Of a stretch of DNA of 64,000 nucleotides, positions 23,701 through 36,744 are shown one piece after another (the first letter of the stretch is position 1; each line of letters begins with the position of its first letter). Where the stretch lies: the NCBI GenBank assembly GCA_043228905.1, contig JBHGNT010000008.1, positions 21,886,001 to 21,950,000 of the forward strand, written 5' to 3'. The notes beneath the pieces were generated by a model. It was given only the letters and a program-made list of their open reading frames with translations, searched no databases and was not told the DNA's origin. A program made the translations under genes and the position numbers. This DNA is from Azolla caroliniana (Eukaryota; Polypodiophyta).

Positions 23701-25878
23701 AACTCCTTGGTCTGGATATCGGCAGTGTGCTGGAGGTCACAAACTGCTTTCCCTTCCCGGTAAGAAACAGTTTTAGTTTTCTACTGATATTTGCAATTCC
23801 ATAGTTGCAGTTAAATTTATGTTCACATTTTAGAGTCGAGGTGGAGAAGAAGAAGAAGAGGTTGAGGCAGATGGTGCAAACTATCAATTGGAAATGATGC
23901 GTTGTCTGAGAGAAGTGAATGTGGACAATAATACTGTTGGCTGGTACATTTTCGTTCAATCAATATGTGATTATGTATATAATTTTGGCTTTTGTTTGTT
24001 TGAATTATTTTGGCTAGAAATGGAATGTTCACATTAATTTTGATTTTTAGAAATTGTGCTAGATTACCAGAGTGGTTATGATTACTAATTGTAAGGTATT
24101 TGATGTCACTTTTAAACTTAAATTGCTAATTGTGTTTTTGTAGGTATCAATCTACATTCATGGGATCTTATCAGACAGTAGAGCTTATAGAAACTTTTTT
24201 GAATTATCAGGTGTGTCTCTTCAATATTCTATGGGATGTGCAAAACATGTTTGTGCGTGTGTATATATTGATGGATTCATAGAAATTTTTCATGTTAGAA
24301 CTAAGGGCATGTTTTTGTGCACTTTCACCTAGCCTTACTTGCTCTATCCGGATAGCAACTTCAAGAGGTTTTGTATTATATGATTTTAAAGGCATCTTTC
24401 CTGCTTGAATCACGTGCACATTTGATTTTTTGTTGCATTGCATGCATATGCCAATGTGTGAAGCATGTGTCATGCGATACATGTGTAAATGTAAATATTT
24501 TCTGTGTATTTCAATATATTAACATTCATCATCAACTTTTTTGTGATATTGTTGGGTGCATATGCAGATGTATGCATCATCTCGCAAATGTTTATTCCCA
24601 ATGACGAACATGTATTCTCAAAGTTTTATCATTCAACCTAGTTTTTGTATTAAATGATTTTGCAGGAAAATATTAAACGCTGTGTTTGTATCATCTATGA
24701 TCCCCAACGGTCAGGACAGGGTGTATTGGCCTTAAAGGCATTGAAGCTGACAGACCCTTTTATGGAACTATATCGCAATCAAAACTTTACTGGCGAGAAG
24801 TATGTGTTTGAAGAATTTTGAACAATGTTGCACCTGGAGTGTTCTGATTGTACTGTTGCCTTATGAAGACAACTAATTAAATTTGTGAATTTGGCAGGTT
24901 GAGGGAGAAAAAGCTTACATGGCAAGATATTTTCCAAGAAATTCCGGTAGGTGGTTTGTGATTCTAAGCAATTACTAGGAGATAAGAACATGGAATCATG
25001 TAAACAACCTATCCACATTCAGGGAAATATTACATGGTCTCTAGTATATTCACAGAGAATAAATACAGTTAGATATTGCATCACGTCCTCCATTTCTGCA
25101 GGTAAAAATATCAAACTCTGCATTAGTAAGCGCTATCATGACAGAACTTGAGACAGATACTCCTGCGACACAGGTATTAAAAGATTTCAACTGTAAGGCG
25201 GGTCTGTAAATTTCAATAATAATTTGGAACTCATATTGGCTTTTGTATTCAACAGTCAGACTTTGATAGGCTAGTCCTATCTTCCAATCCATTCATGGAA
25301 AGGAATCTTGAGTTTCTGATTGAATGCATGGACGACCTCTCAATGGAACAACAACGGGTACTGAAATTTCACTATTTGGTTTCCTGATTGATCTTGTTAA
25401 ACTTCTCCTAATTCTGGAGAACTGTTGTTTTTAATAGTTCCAATATTACTATCGCAATCTGTCAAGGCAACAAGCTCAGCAACAAGCTTGGTTGCAGAAA
25501 AGGAGGTATATGCTAGATGATATTATGTTTTCTTAGTTTTTTTTCCACATTATGATTGTACTTACTCTTCATGGGTTATTTGCGGTAGAACTGAAAATAT
25601 GGCGAGGAGAGCAATTGGTGAAGAACCATTGCCTGAGGAAGATCCAAACAATCCGATTTTCAAACCTCTGGTTGAGCCATCACGTTTGGATAGTTACCTG
25701 ATAACCAACCAGATCTCCAACTATTGTGGTCAAATTAATGGGTATGCATTTTTTTTATTCACTCATCCTCTTCATTGTTTTGACAATTCAGGAAATTCAG
25801 TCTTTTTTGCCCTTTGTTAGGTTTGCTGGACAGAGTTTTATTAAGATCTATACTATGGATGCGGTTCATCAGGAGTAG
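20745..25878 (+). CDS. TIF3H1: Translation initiation factor eIF3 subunit h
   Basis: Exons 20745-20757, 20962-21038, 23643-23759, 23834-23943, 24144-24210, 24666-24799, 24898-24946, 25102-25173, 25256-25357, 25438-25505, 25589-25741 and 25821-25878 join to 1020 nt (339 aa; the Arabidopsis protein is about the same size). eIF3h is an MPN-domain subunit of the eIF3 complex on the 40S ribosome. In Arabidopsis it supports reinitiation after upstream ORFs. Seen directly: the N-terminal [46 protein letters not shown] stretch and an acidic [14 protein letters not shown] insert. [12 protein letters not shown] at 105-116 stands where JAMM proteases have zinc-binding His residues, so this is a non-catalytic MPN domain. 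The C-terminal [16 protein letters not shown] and the end [13 protein letters not shown] are also seen. Exon 1 is only 13 nt (MASP). An in-frame alternative donor lies 78 nt downstream. Confidence 0.96.
20758..20835 (+). other. In-frame alternative donor extension of eIF3h exon 1
   Basis: The exon 1 end TCTCCAG|GTAAGC (20757/20758) is repeated as TCTCCAG|GTAAGT at 20835/20836. The 78 nt between are open in the coding frame and divisible by three. Use of the second donor, which matches the plant consensus at least as well, would add 26 residues after Pro4 without changing the frame. The surrounding text is a short tandem duplication in which the second copy has lost its ATG. Confidence 0.6.
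21912..23196 (+). repeat. 13-copy stem-loop minisatellite in eIF3h intron 2
   Basis: Thirteen units of about 87-105 bp begin AAACAAGCAGAAAAGTTCAG and contain the 11-bp inverted repeat TAACTTAGTGA / TCACTAAGTTA around a GATGCA loop. Each ends in 3-5 copies of the 7-mer GAGGCTT. Unit length differs mainly by the number of 7-mers. Units 5, 8 and 11 share an extra T in the loop (GATTGCA), and 8 and 11 also share GAGGAATC, showing a three-unit higher-order period. The array makes up half of the 2.6-kb intron. Confidence 0.95.
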
Positions 25879-28630
25879 GCTACCCCTAAAAGTTTTGACA
25901 TTAAATTTTTGGACACTATTTTGAGAAGATTCAGGAGTTTATTTCAGAAGAGTTTGTTCATTTCAGTGTATTGTAATGAAAGATTATACGATTTAAAATG
26001 TTGGGAAACCATTAACGGCTATGTGTCGTTTTATCTATGGTTTTCCAAGCCTTCAAAGGTTACCCTGGTAGTTTTCTCTCTTTTATGCTTTGTATTTTCA
26101 TGAATGGAGAGTTATGCATGTGAATACCGTTATCTTCATTGCTGATTCATGATACAACAAAACTCATTTGTTTGAAGCTACCAAACTGCTTTCTTTACAT
26201 GTGTACTTTTATCGACAAATTTATATAGGTTACCTTTTGCAGCTTGGGAAAATGATGTTACTAGTCTTTTAGTGTCTTTCCTTGAGGAATATTAAGGTAT
26301 GTTGGATGCTTGAAGGATCAGCCTGGAAGGGTGTCGCTTGTCTGTTTTTAAACATCTTCATTGAAAACACTGTTGTAAATGTTGGGAATGGGAAACTACA
26401 TAAGCAGGATGCTCAACAATGACTGCCCTTTTGGTTACCAGAAAGGAGACTTGTTACTTGTCAATGATCTGCTACTACTACTAATCATCTACAAGTGATG
26501 AAGCTAATGAATTTTTTGTTTTATACTGTGATAGTGCATGTCAGTATAGAAGGTGATGATTTTGGCTGTAAATTCGATCGCAAGGTGTGATATATGTTAA
26601 GAGGGTTGCTTGATTTTTGTGAACAATAACATTTCATCTTGATGTAGATGCATGCGTTTGTGTTTACGGTTAAATGTATACATAGTATAGCGCCCAAAAG
26701 AGCCATGGCGGCAAAATTATGAATATCGAAAACCCTTTATTTAGGGTGTAGAATGGGAAACATGCCTATGCTTAGTGTTCCTGGTGTCTTTTTTCAAATG
26801 ATTATATGTGACAATTGATTAATACAGCAAAAAGCAGGAGGTGACAATGTGAAAGCATTGCCATTATACGTTATATGAGAGTTACAGATATCTCAACATG
26901 AGCCTAGCTGAACCCTAAATAGAAAGCTACATTTGAAATTTATTACTGCAAATATGATGGTGCAATGGTAAAAGTTCGTGCACACGTGACACAACTTATG
27001 CCTATAGGTGGAAGTCTTGATTTTGTGTTCGTTATAAGGAGGGAGGGTCTTCATCATTATAAATTTATAGGTTGAGGTCACCTATTGGAGGAACGTCTTA
27101 TTCTCAAACATGTAAAAACCTTTTTATTCTCATAATGCTAGATAGTTTGCCAAGTAGATGTGGCTAGATGTGTCGATTATTCCAACTCAAGCCTCTTGTT
27201 TTCCGAACACAATTTTATGGCATGCACCCAAAATGAGTAGTTTCATCGATCCATAAAGGGGGGAGATTTCACGATCTTGTTTGATTTATCGTACCATCTT
27301 CCAAACCATTTCCTTGTCTTACATCTAATATAAACACATAATTTTGCGTTTATGTGTCTGTTGGTTCTTTTTTATTGCTTCCCATGCGAGTCTAGGAAGT
27401 CTATGCGAGAGACTTTTTTGAACCTTACGCATGTATTCGACCACCCTTTCCATGGCCATGATAGCAATGAGAAGTAATTCCATCTTATGAAGTAGGAGGG
27501 TGTTATCCTTGGTCCAGTATTGCTATTGGCGTTGATGGCCTCAATTACCATGGGTATGGCTGACTTCAAAGTGCATCATGATCTTGATCCACCAAACACA
27601 ATATCGTGGCCTTTGAAGGGTGGTAGAAAATGTCGTACTCGTAAATATCTTTGCATATTGGATTTCTATACTTCCATCATGTTTTCATTTGTCTTTTGTA
27701 GCATACACCAATAACCAAAACAATGTTTGACAAGGTTGCCAAACCTTGGTACTAACATTCATATCGTTTTATTGTAAGCTATATGTATGTATGTATTTAA
27801 ATTGTGATCATTTTGATTTTTGTATCGGAAGTTACCCATTGAAAAGGTACATAATTATAAGTGGCAAGCCTCCGAGATCCAAATGTCATATCAATAAGAA
27901 AGTAATCCGTCGTTACATTTTTGCTACTAGTTATTCAATGAAAGACAACGGTGAGCAATATGTTTATGATGCTAGATTCTTTTTTTGCTCTTTGTTTTTT
28001 GTGTGATCACTACGTTCATTTGTTGGTGGTTTTATGCAAATTTCTAAAGCAATTAAATTAGGATTAATGTAAAAGCTCTAAATCCTTGTCACTTTTGAAG
28101 CAAATGAATAGAATTTTGGTTCCCCACTTGAAAAATATGTCAAAGTCAACAAAATAGATGAAATGGTGTGTTTACGGCTTCGATTGGAGGGCCGAAATGT
28201 AATCATAAACTTGGAACTAATCAGATTACTACTTGTGAATTAGTAGTGATTATTGCCAAAGATTCAATGAAGATTTGATTGCACATTGATCAATATAATT
28301 GAAAAGGAGATTCTATAATGCTATCTCAAGAACTTCTAAAAACTTTTGGATTGGTAGAGTCATAAAGGAGATTTTGTCATGCTATCTCAACAACTTCCAA
28401 GAACTATTTCAAGAATTTGTGTCATAGTAGCTAGTTGCGGCAAATATAGATGAAACCGCACTAGTGAGTATCAAACTAGGCATATAAGCCTCAAGGGTCA
28501 TTGCATGTGTGGAACATTTATGTGACATCTAACATAATCTTAGATATTCCTCGTGGAGTCTTGTTAAGGCTCAATATTGTCTATGAACAACCGATGCATA
28601 AAAAGTACAAGTACAAGATGCACCGTAGAT
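25879..28630. other. Intergenic DNA with one LINE scrap
   Basis: The first few hundred bases are the eIF3h 3' untranslated region. The remainder has no exon that I can support. A minus-strand LINE fragment lies at about 27282-27570. Confidence 0.5.
27282..27570 (-). mobile_element. LINE fragment, reverse transcriptase C-terminal side
   Basis: Read on the minus strand, the broken frame contains CVRFKKVSRIDF and a block matching the plus-strand LINE relic at 57004-57140 (CLRFKKVTRIDF there). It has frameshifts and no 5' or 3' end. Confidence 0.6.
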
Positions 28631-28631
28631 G

Positions 28632-29040
28632 TGAAAGCTAGATTCATAAGAAGGGTTTTGTATAATTACGAGAAATACCCCTCATCACACACACACACGA
28701 AACCTTGATAATTACAACAAATACTCCACTCAATTTTCACACATTCAAACATGAACGCTTGATTGATAAGGAGGATTTTGTATAATTACAAGGAATACCC
28801 CTCTCGATTTTCATACACAGACATGAAAGCTTGTTTCATAAGAAGGGTTTTGTATGCTTACGAGAAATGCCCCTCTCAGGTTTTCACACATAGACATGAA
28901 AGCTTGATTCACACATAAGAAGAGTTTTGTATAATTACACGGTACACCCCCCTCGATCTTTACACACATACAAGAAAGCTTGATTCATAAGAAGGATTTT
29001 TGTATAATTACACGAAATGCCCCTCTACGTTTTCAAAATG
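28632..29040 (+). repeat. Six-copy ~70 bp array upstream of RAB23-like gene
   Basis: Six diverged units follow the pattern GAAAGCTTGATTCATAAGAAGG-TTTTGTATAATTACGAGAAATRCCCCTC-TTTTCACACATAGACAT (unit starts near 28635, 28700, 28752, 28825, 28897 and 28973). The array ends about 160 bp before the proposed start codon, so it may lie in the promoter or leader. Confidence 0.8.
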
Positions 29041-29196
29041 CAGAAAAGAGTTGTAAATGCCCATCAAACCATATCTTGTTCACATGAAATCCGAACAAAC
29101 AAAACCAAGCTTATTGCTGAGAACAATACAACAGAAGAAAAGACACAGTTGCTTCTTCTTCTTCTTCTTCTTCTTTCTGCAGAAAGCGTCAGAAAA

Positions 29197-32100
29197 ATGA
29201 TTTCTATGCGAGAAGAAGACTTCCAAAGTAAAATGGAAACCAATTTCAGACTTACCCATAAATGCATTCTGTGAATAAACGCATGAAAGAATCGAACTTA
29301 CCATTTTTTATTTATTTCTTGACCGTGAGAAATAAATTAGATAGATGATGAATTCTTTTAATCCAATCAGTGTTTATATATATGGATATATATAAATATG
29401 TATTTAACTTTTATATACGTATATACAGGGGAGGCAAAGGTTGTGATTGTGGGCAATGGAGGAGTGGGAAAGACAAGCATGATTCGACAGTATTGTAAAG
29501 GATGCTTTCCTGAGGATTACAAGAAGACAATCGGTGTCGATTTCCTTGAGAGACACCAGTGAGTCTTTTTCTTCTCTTAAAAGTTAAACCTAGCCTTTAT
29601 TTACCTATTCACTAATAATGTTTCGGGCTTTTCTGTGAAATTAAGGGTTTAATTATATATTTGTCCACATATTTTATCATATATCTTCCTAGAAATGAAT
29701 TTGTTGAATCTATACAGAGAAAAATCGTAGTTCTCCATTCCCTTTTTCTTTCATTTTTCTGAAAAGCACTGAGTGAACTTATACAAATATCTGGATTTGG
29801 ATAGGGTTTTCAGTTTTGTTTTTCCATCTTTCTTGAATGAATTCCCACAGCATCTTAGAATGGGTTTCTGTGGAAATTAAGGTTGCAAATTAGAGGATCT
29901 TGTAACCCTAGTTTTCAAATTTGTTTAATTTCTAAAGAAGTAAGGAGTCATTCAATAAATTGAGACATATAGTGGGTAGTGTTTATATAGGGCTTAGTTT
30001 CTGTGGAGAATTGTAGTGGTCCATAATTTGTTTTTAACTGTAGAAAAGCTTTCCATGAATTTATGTGTGTCTGGATAGGAGAAAAATACACAATGTCTTT
30101 GCAGGAATTTATATCATACTTTATGGGACAGGAAGGGATGTATGTAACGCCCCATTGAGCAGAATAACACGCAATGATGCCATGAATCCTCAAAAGTTAG
30201 CCACAAAACTGTGAATGTTTGAAGTGTCCAACTAGTCTGCTCTATCAAGTATTTCACCCGCATGAGTTGTCACTAAGACTTCCTGAGTAGTGCTTGTCTA
30301 CTGTGTTCAAATCTGTAACTAGGGCCTTCCTTGTACTGCATGAGTAGAAGTCTGTAATTTGTGTATGAAAAGGTCCTTTATGTCCTGGTTTGCTACACAG
30401 AGGGAGGTCTATTTATGTCTATATATCCCTTGGCATATCTGATCTGAGCTAAGTTCCAAAAACCTAAAAATATGGAAGAGGTCAAGTTGAACACATAGAA
30501 ATGTGGGCATAGAGTGTAGAGAGGCTGTAAAGGGAAGAAAGGGTGACAATATATGTGGGAGGGTAGAAAGGTACACAATTTTTGTTCTGAATTGTCTATT
30601 ATGCTGACTTTTGCCTCTCAATATTACTTCCATTCTTACTTAAGAAGAATGCAGAACATAAAAATTACATATAGGAAATTAGGATCCATTGACCTCACGA
30701 AAGTGGTTGGTGCTATGGTATATATCCAACCTAATGTGGGACTCCAATACGCGTTAAGTATCACGATATTTAGAATATCATTCCCTTATCCAGAAGAGGC
30801 ACACTAGAAGATAATAGACGTATAGAAACACACACAAAATGGCAAAAAAGGAAGGATAAGAAACCATTGAAGAATATTACCCGTCCCATGCAATATTTGC
30901 AATGACAGTTTACGGCCTGCTCCTATATCCTTGGTGACTATGATCAGAGTATCATAGAAAAGTGGATGTCTACCAGGTAAGGTAAATTTCTTGCTTCTTT
31001 GTTGTGTTCAAGGTACTCATAAATGGCTGAGAGTTGGAGAAAGGCATCTCGGTCACAAATAGTTGAGATTTGGGAGTCATAATACACACTCACACTAATT
31101 TTGAGTTTGAATACCATGAATAATTCAACGAACAATCCTCTACTTCGGCATTATACAATATACATAACATGCCACATATGCAAGGAGGTTATTAAAATTC
31201 TGTTTCATTTTTTCTTGGATCACTGGAAGATATGTGAAGAGCATGAATGAGGACGTTAAATTAATGTTATGGGATACAGCTGGCCAAGAAGAATTTGACT
31301 CCATGACCCAATCTTATTATCGAGGTTTGGAGTCAAATCAATTTATGTTATGCTTCCAGGAGAGAATTGTCACCTTGTCATTCTCCCACCTCAAGAGATT
31401 TAAATTCTTTCTTATAGTCAATTAATTTCAGGAGCCAAGGCGGCTATCATTTGCTTCTCCACAACGGATAGAAAATCCTTTGAAGCAATAAGAAGTTGGA
31501 AAAAGAAGGTAAAATGCTTTCATATTTTAAATGGAAGTTGTTGATTCAAGAAACTTTAGGAACAAGATTTTGTGTGGTACTAGGTGGAGGAGCAATGCAG
31601 GAACATACCTATGGTCCTTGTACAAAACAAACTTGACCTTCTAGACCAAGTTGCTGTAGAAAGGTATGCATTTCACTTATTTTTCCCAAGTAATATATAC
31701 TTATGGATAAAATGAAGCTAATATATTAGCAAAGTGGAGATATATAAAAGTATTCATGTTGTTTTTGAACCATGTATGAATCAAGCTTTAATTTGCTGGA
31801 GCAAAAATAACTCCCAAAATAAAAACCCATTTTTACGATTCATATACAATTTGGAAAACCATTTGAAGTGTTGGAGTTGAATAATAGTGCCTATGTCTTG
31901 TCTATGTGGTCATATAAAGGCTATGATCATGTAAAATTTCTTGTCACTTAAATGAAATAAACACTTAAATAAAATCATAGGTCATAATAATGAAGTTGTG
32001 GTGGGTTATTAGCTGTCATGTATATCTACTTTTTCGTATAAATAAATTCAACAAGGTTTTCTGGCTATTTGGTTGCATCCGCAATCGTTTTATGTGGATC

Positions 32101-34083
32101 AAATATTGGGTTTTGGGTTTGTGGATGGATCTGATAAATGACTTCATTTGGTGTTTATAATCAGCATAAACAGAAGATGGGCAAACATTTGTTTCTGATT
32201 TACTTTCAATAATGACATGATTGTGTAAAGTTTCCTATTTGTAAAGTGAGAAGACTCCATTAAAAAGCATTTGGACATTGTTTAATAGATTGTATGTTCT
32301 AGGTGATTAACACTAAAGTAATAACCCTGGGGCTTAGCTTAAAATTTTGGAGAGACTCATGAATATGGAAATTCAATATTGCTATATATATGAGTGAATA
32401 GGGTGCATTTGCTTTCTTGCCTTCACTTGTTTGAACTAGGTAACATCAATGCAGACATGAGAGTGAAGCTCTTGCAGAAACATTGGGGTTACGCTTTTAT
32501 CGTATTTGTGTGAAACAAAATCTTTATGTTGAAGAAGGTAATCATTTGTTCAAGCCTCTAGTTTTTAGTAATGACTATATTCATAGTATGCAATTGCATA
32601 TGCTCACATAATCATATTATTTATGTTTTGGATGTCTAGTGTTTGAATATTTAGCGGAACTTTATCTACAATGGGATTCGCAAGCAATAATGCAAACTCC
32701 AAGGATTGTCATTGGTAAGAAATTGTGCAAATTTTCAAAAACATTGAGAGGCGTTAATTTCATTTGGTAAAAAATAAAAGTACATGTCATATGCTTCCTT
32801 AGTTTAAGACCATGATAGAATTATGTAGAAATAACATAACTGTACGAAGAAGGCGATTTTTAATGTGGAGAATAAGCTCTCATGCGAAAACCCTCTATGC
32901 AAGGCAGCTCCAATATTATAGTAAAAGCCATCATCCTAGGAACATTAGCTCTTTTTTAAGTGTATTAAAAGACGTCTGGATGTATGCATTAGTATGAAGA
33001 CAATATTAGGAAGAACATTACTTTGGAGGGTACATCGTCAACTAGCAAGATAGATATCGTTTTGACATCCATGGGTGACCGACTACAATGTATGACCAAT
33101 TGCAAGAGTGAGTAAGAAAAGGGAAGAGCCTTAAGTTATCCAAAAAAATTTGTATTAGATATTGTTTCTCATAGACGTAAGCTCTTCACCCTCTCTTCCT
33201 ACTAGAGGAAAGCTTCTATCTCTCTGATACATGTTCTCACCTTTCCATATGTGGGTTCAGACTGTCAGTATTTCTTGGCCTCCATGATTCACATGCACAT
33301 CCTAATTCACACATCAGTTTAATGTGAATCTACATTGAACTATTCTTCTCTCGTCTCACTTTGCGCTTCCATCGTGAGGTTTTTGAATCCAATGCATCGT
33401 AAAAAGGCAAAATAGTTGTATCATTGATATATATTCATACACACACACCTACAGATGTGCGTTGTCGTGTTTAATTCTGAAAAAGGTGAAATACAATATG
33501 TCAATCCTCATGATGAAATTTTGAGTGTGTGATAGTGAAGAGTGTTTTCCATAACCATCAAAGGATACATAGCAAGGACAAAGTAGTAGTTGTGGTAGTT
33601 GAACAAGGGTTGCTAGAAGAGAGAACAGAAAGTCAATTTGTTTTATCACTAATATATTGTAAGCTAATGTTGATGGTCCCTTACTTGATCTTCAGCATGG
33701 GCCTTTTGCTTGCATTAGTCTATCCTGGACGTTAATAACCTATCTATCTCTCTACTTTTGCATGTGCCTTATCGAAATATAAAGTTAATGTTTTGTCTTT
33801 TCATGTCCTTTTCTACTTTTGCATTTGGTATTTGGAAATGTCATGTTAATGTTTTTTGTCTTTTCATGTCTTCTTTATAAAAACTGTTTTTACACTTGAA
33901 TCATTTTGTTTGGCAGGATGGCCAAAGGAGCTAACAAATTCAAGTGTAAATCTACAAGAGAGATTGTATCAATTAGAATGTGCCAGCAAAAGTACCGCAT
34001 GTAAAGATGTGAGCAATATTGAGAAGCTGTCCAAGGAAAAATGTAGGAAAAAACGTTTTGACTTGCAATGCAATATTCTTTAA
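29197..34083 (+). CDS. RAB23-like small GTPase
   Basis: Exons 29197-29227, 29429-29558, 31230-31324, 31432-31508, 31584-31663, 32455-32537, 32640-32714 and 33917-34083 join in phase to 738 nt (245 aa; human RAB23 is 237). Seen directly: P-loop GNGGVGKT (19-26), switch I Thr44 in KKTIGVDFLER, WDTAGQE (68-74), NKLD (126-129), the YYRGAKAAIICFSTTDR-SFEAI block, and a basic tail ending CNIL. The DYKKTIGVDFLER string, the LRFYR-CVK G5 region and a CaaX box instead of the usual CC/CxC are features I associate with RAB23 rather than with plant RabA-H. A terminal Leu predicts geranylgeranylation by GGTase-I. RAB23 acts at endosomes and cilia in animals; its plant role is unknown. The start is chosen as ATG 29197 because MREEDFQREAKVVIVG aligns with the family N-terminus. 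The same frame is open further upstream. Confidence 0.88.
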
Positions 34084-36740
34084 GTTACTTCGTTAGTTCT
34101 ACTAACATTGTGTGTTGCAAGAAGCTATGGGGAATCGGTATATAAATCTTATATTAACTGCTCTTTCTTCTTTGAGGGAAACTGATTGGATTCTTATAGA
34201 ATGTAGTAATGCGTTTACTTTATGTCATGGTAATGGATTTGTTACGTTTATGTGTAATGGTATACATGGATTCATTTGACTTAAACACTTCATTAGTAAC
34301 GTTCGTGTAAAATCATGAAAGTGACTAGAACAGGATAGTAATGTGATTAGGAATGAGTGATGCACATGTTCTAAATTTCTATTTGAGGATCTTTGAAATA
34401 TGTCTTGGTTTCATTTATACTTTCAACGAAGATTAAGGTTAACTCATTGTGTTCCAAAAGCTAGGAATTTTATTACTAACCATTTATGTGGGGATGGAGC
34501 AATCTGGGGTATGTGATGGGAACTATATTAGACTTTAGTTGATGTACAAATAATCAGGCTTGGAAGCATCGTGAGAATGTTGTTTTACAAGGATTAGAGC
34601 ATGATGTGAGTATGCAGTGTAGATACTTCCAAAAACTAAACATTCCAAGTATGATAGACCTTGGAAACCTTGGCAATGTGGGTAGAATGATCTTAGATTT
34701 GAATGTGACCTTTCACCAAGACATTGACTCAAATTTGAATGTTACATTTTCACCAAGATATTGATTGACGTCTTAAGCTAATGCCTTTATATTTGTGTAT
34801 GGGATTGCACAAGTGGACCATAATTGTGTGTAGATTAGTGTAAGAGATAGTCTTTCTACCATAGGTCTTATCTTTGAAAATTTTGATGTAGATGTAGATA
34901 GTATTCATATGGGAGAACAGTCACATGTCAAGATTTCTTTAATTAAATTGCCGACAAATGCATTTACCATATGTAATAGCTATTGGATACTGCAATAATT
35001 CAGATTGCTCATTATTTGTGAATGTCATGTATTAGGAACGTAATTATGCATACCATTGATATATTAAGGTATGTGTTTTTGGGTGGATTGAGATACTTTG
35101 TCTTGAAGTTTGCAAAATTTTCAAGAAGGTTAATGTTTAACATAATTTACCTCTATCTAAATTCCTATGAGTGAACATTAGTTGCTACACTATTGCTACA
35201 TTATGTGAAGTTGTAAGGCTGAATCTTATACTCTCAAAAATAATAATTTGTGTGTGCAACCTTGATTACTTTTAAATATATCAATACACTCTTTTGCAAT
35301 GGGAACGTGTCTAGGCGGTTTAACACCATGTGCCAATGGCAATATGACACTTGGCCAGGCTAAACATGCAAATCCTTTGATACGTGCCTTCGTCTTTGGG
35401 AGATTCACATCTTACTAGCCCTTCTCCTAATTGAGGCAATTTGTCCCCTACCTTCATGCAGAGTCTATATTATCCTTCCGATCTTGAGAAGTACACCATG
35501 ATAATTTTCCTCCCTAAAATCAACTTGAACACATGCTTCATGTAGAAAGTAGGAGTGGAAATCATGGGCTACCTCCTCATTTTCTTGTAGATTCTCTTAT
35601 TTTCTTGACAACATATTCACAACATTGTTGTTGTGTGGCTCAATATGTGTCAACTTTGTCTAGATCAAGAGACTTGATGTATGAAATCCAACAGAGTATT
35701 GCTAAATTTGGTATAATGCAACATGTTATCATCCTAGAATGGGGAGGCAATCCATGTTAATGATTATGTCTACTTCAATGTACTTTCGATTAAGTATTTA
35801 TTTTGGATGCAATCCCCCATTACCTAAGCATACCCTCTTCCTTGCATATATATTTGTTATCTTTAACTATGAACTTAGCTAGTTAGCAATGATATGGACA
35901 AAAGAAGTAGACTCATCCAACCTTCTTCCTTTTCCCTAAATTTGGGCTAGTTTGACTTCCACAATTGTCGACATGTGTGCGCATTCCTTCTATTCAATTA
36001 TTTGGCCTTCCCAAAACCTCGCTTCCGTCATTTACTTTTGTTAATAGTCAGGTAATTAACTAGGGTTAATTAGTGTCTAATTATGTGAGTAGTTAAGCAA
36101 CGGAAGGTTATGTAATACGTGTGTGAGAGGAAGATACACTTATGAAAAATAATATAAATGGGGGAATGATTAACGAGAGTGTATATTAAAAAGTATCACA
36201 ATGAGGTATATATACATCTCATGGGCAAAGGTGCACATGTGTGAGTAGAATATAGGTACAAACGTGTAAGTCCTATGGGAGTGGAGGATCTACGATGTAT
36301 CCCACTCAAGTACAAAATCCTATTTAAGGCTTTAAGGTCAACACACTAACTAGATTCTATCTAGGTAACTACTAAGTTACGTGTGTTGGCTAACTAACTA
36401 AATCTAGTTGAGCTTGTTATCTCAACAACTTTAGTATGTGTACCACCAATTCTCTGCTCATGTTAGATTATGCTCTCATGGCATGTTGGTGATGCCCTGA
36501 TTTCTCTTAATCGTGACTAAGGTTTTAGAAGTTCCACTTCCTTTGTTTGCCTTCCTCTTAGCTCTACCTCACCCATGCCTGCACCATAACATGTTAGTCA
36601 AACTAGATCGAAGACTTCTTATGTTCCTATGAAATTCATTATCTCCAATGTCCCCCTCCACCCAACCTACCCACACTTCCTCCTCATATCCTTTGTCCAC
36701 AGTCCCACCTCACCCTTGCATCTCTGCTACCCCCATTAAC
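34084..36740. other. Intergenic DNA, no gene seen
   Basis: AT-rich spacer after the RAB23-like gene. There are no exons, RNA genes or defined element ends. An imperfect inverted repeat (CTAACTAGATT ... AATCTAGTTGAG) near 36340-36410 could be a MITE remnant but lacks clear termini. Confidence 0.45.
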
Positions 36741-36744
36741 TCCT

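Noticed and set aside
29017-29196. Longer N-terminus for the RAB23-like protein in the same frame
   Set aside because: It contains a Leu run from a CTT microsatellite and overlaps the end of a tandem array. The family N-terminus matches from 29197.
33449-33735. Opposed frames in the last RAB23 intron
   Set aside because: Both lie in intron 7, have no motif and no splice continuity with the flanking exons.
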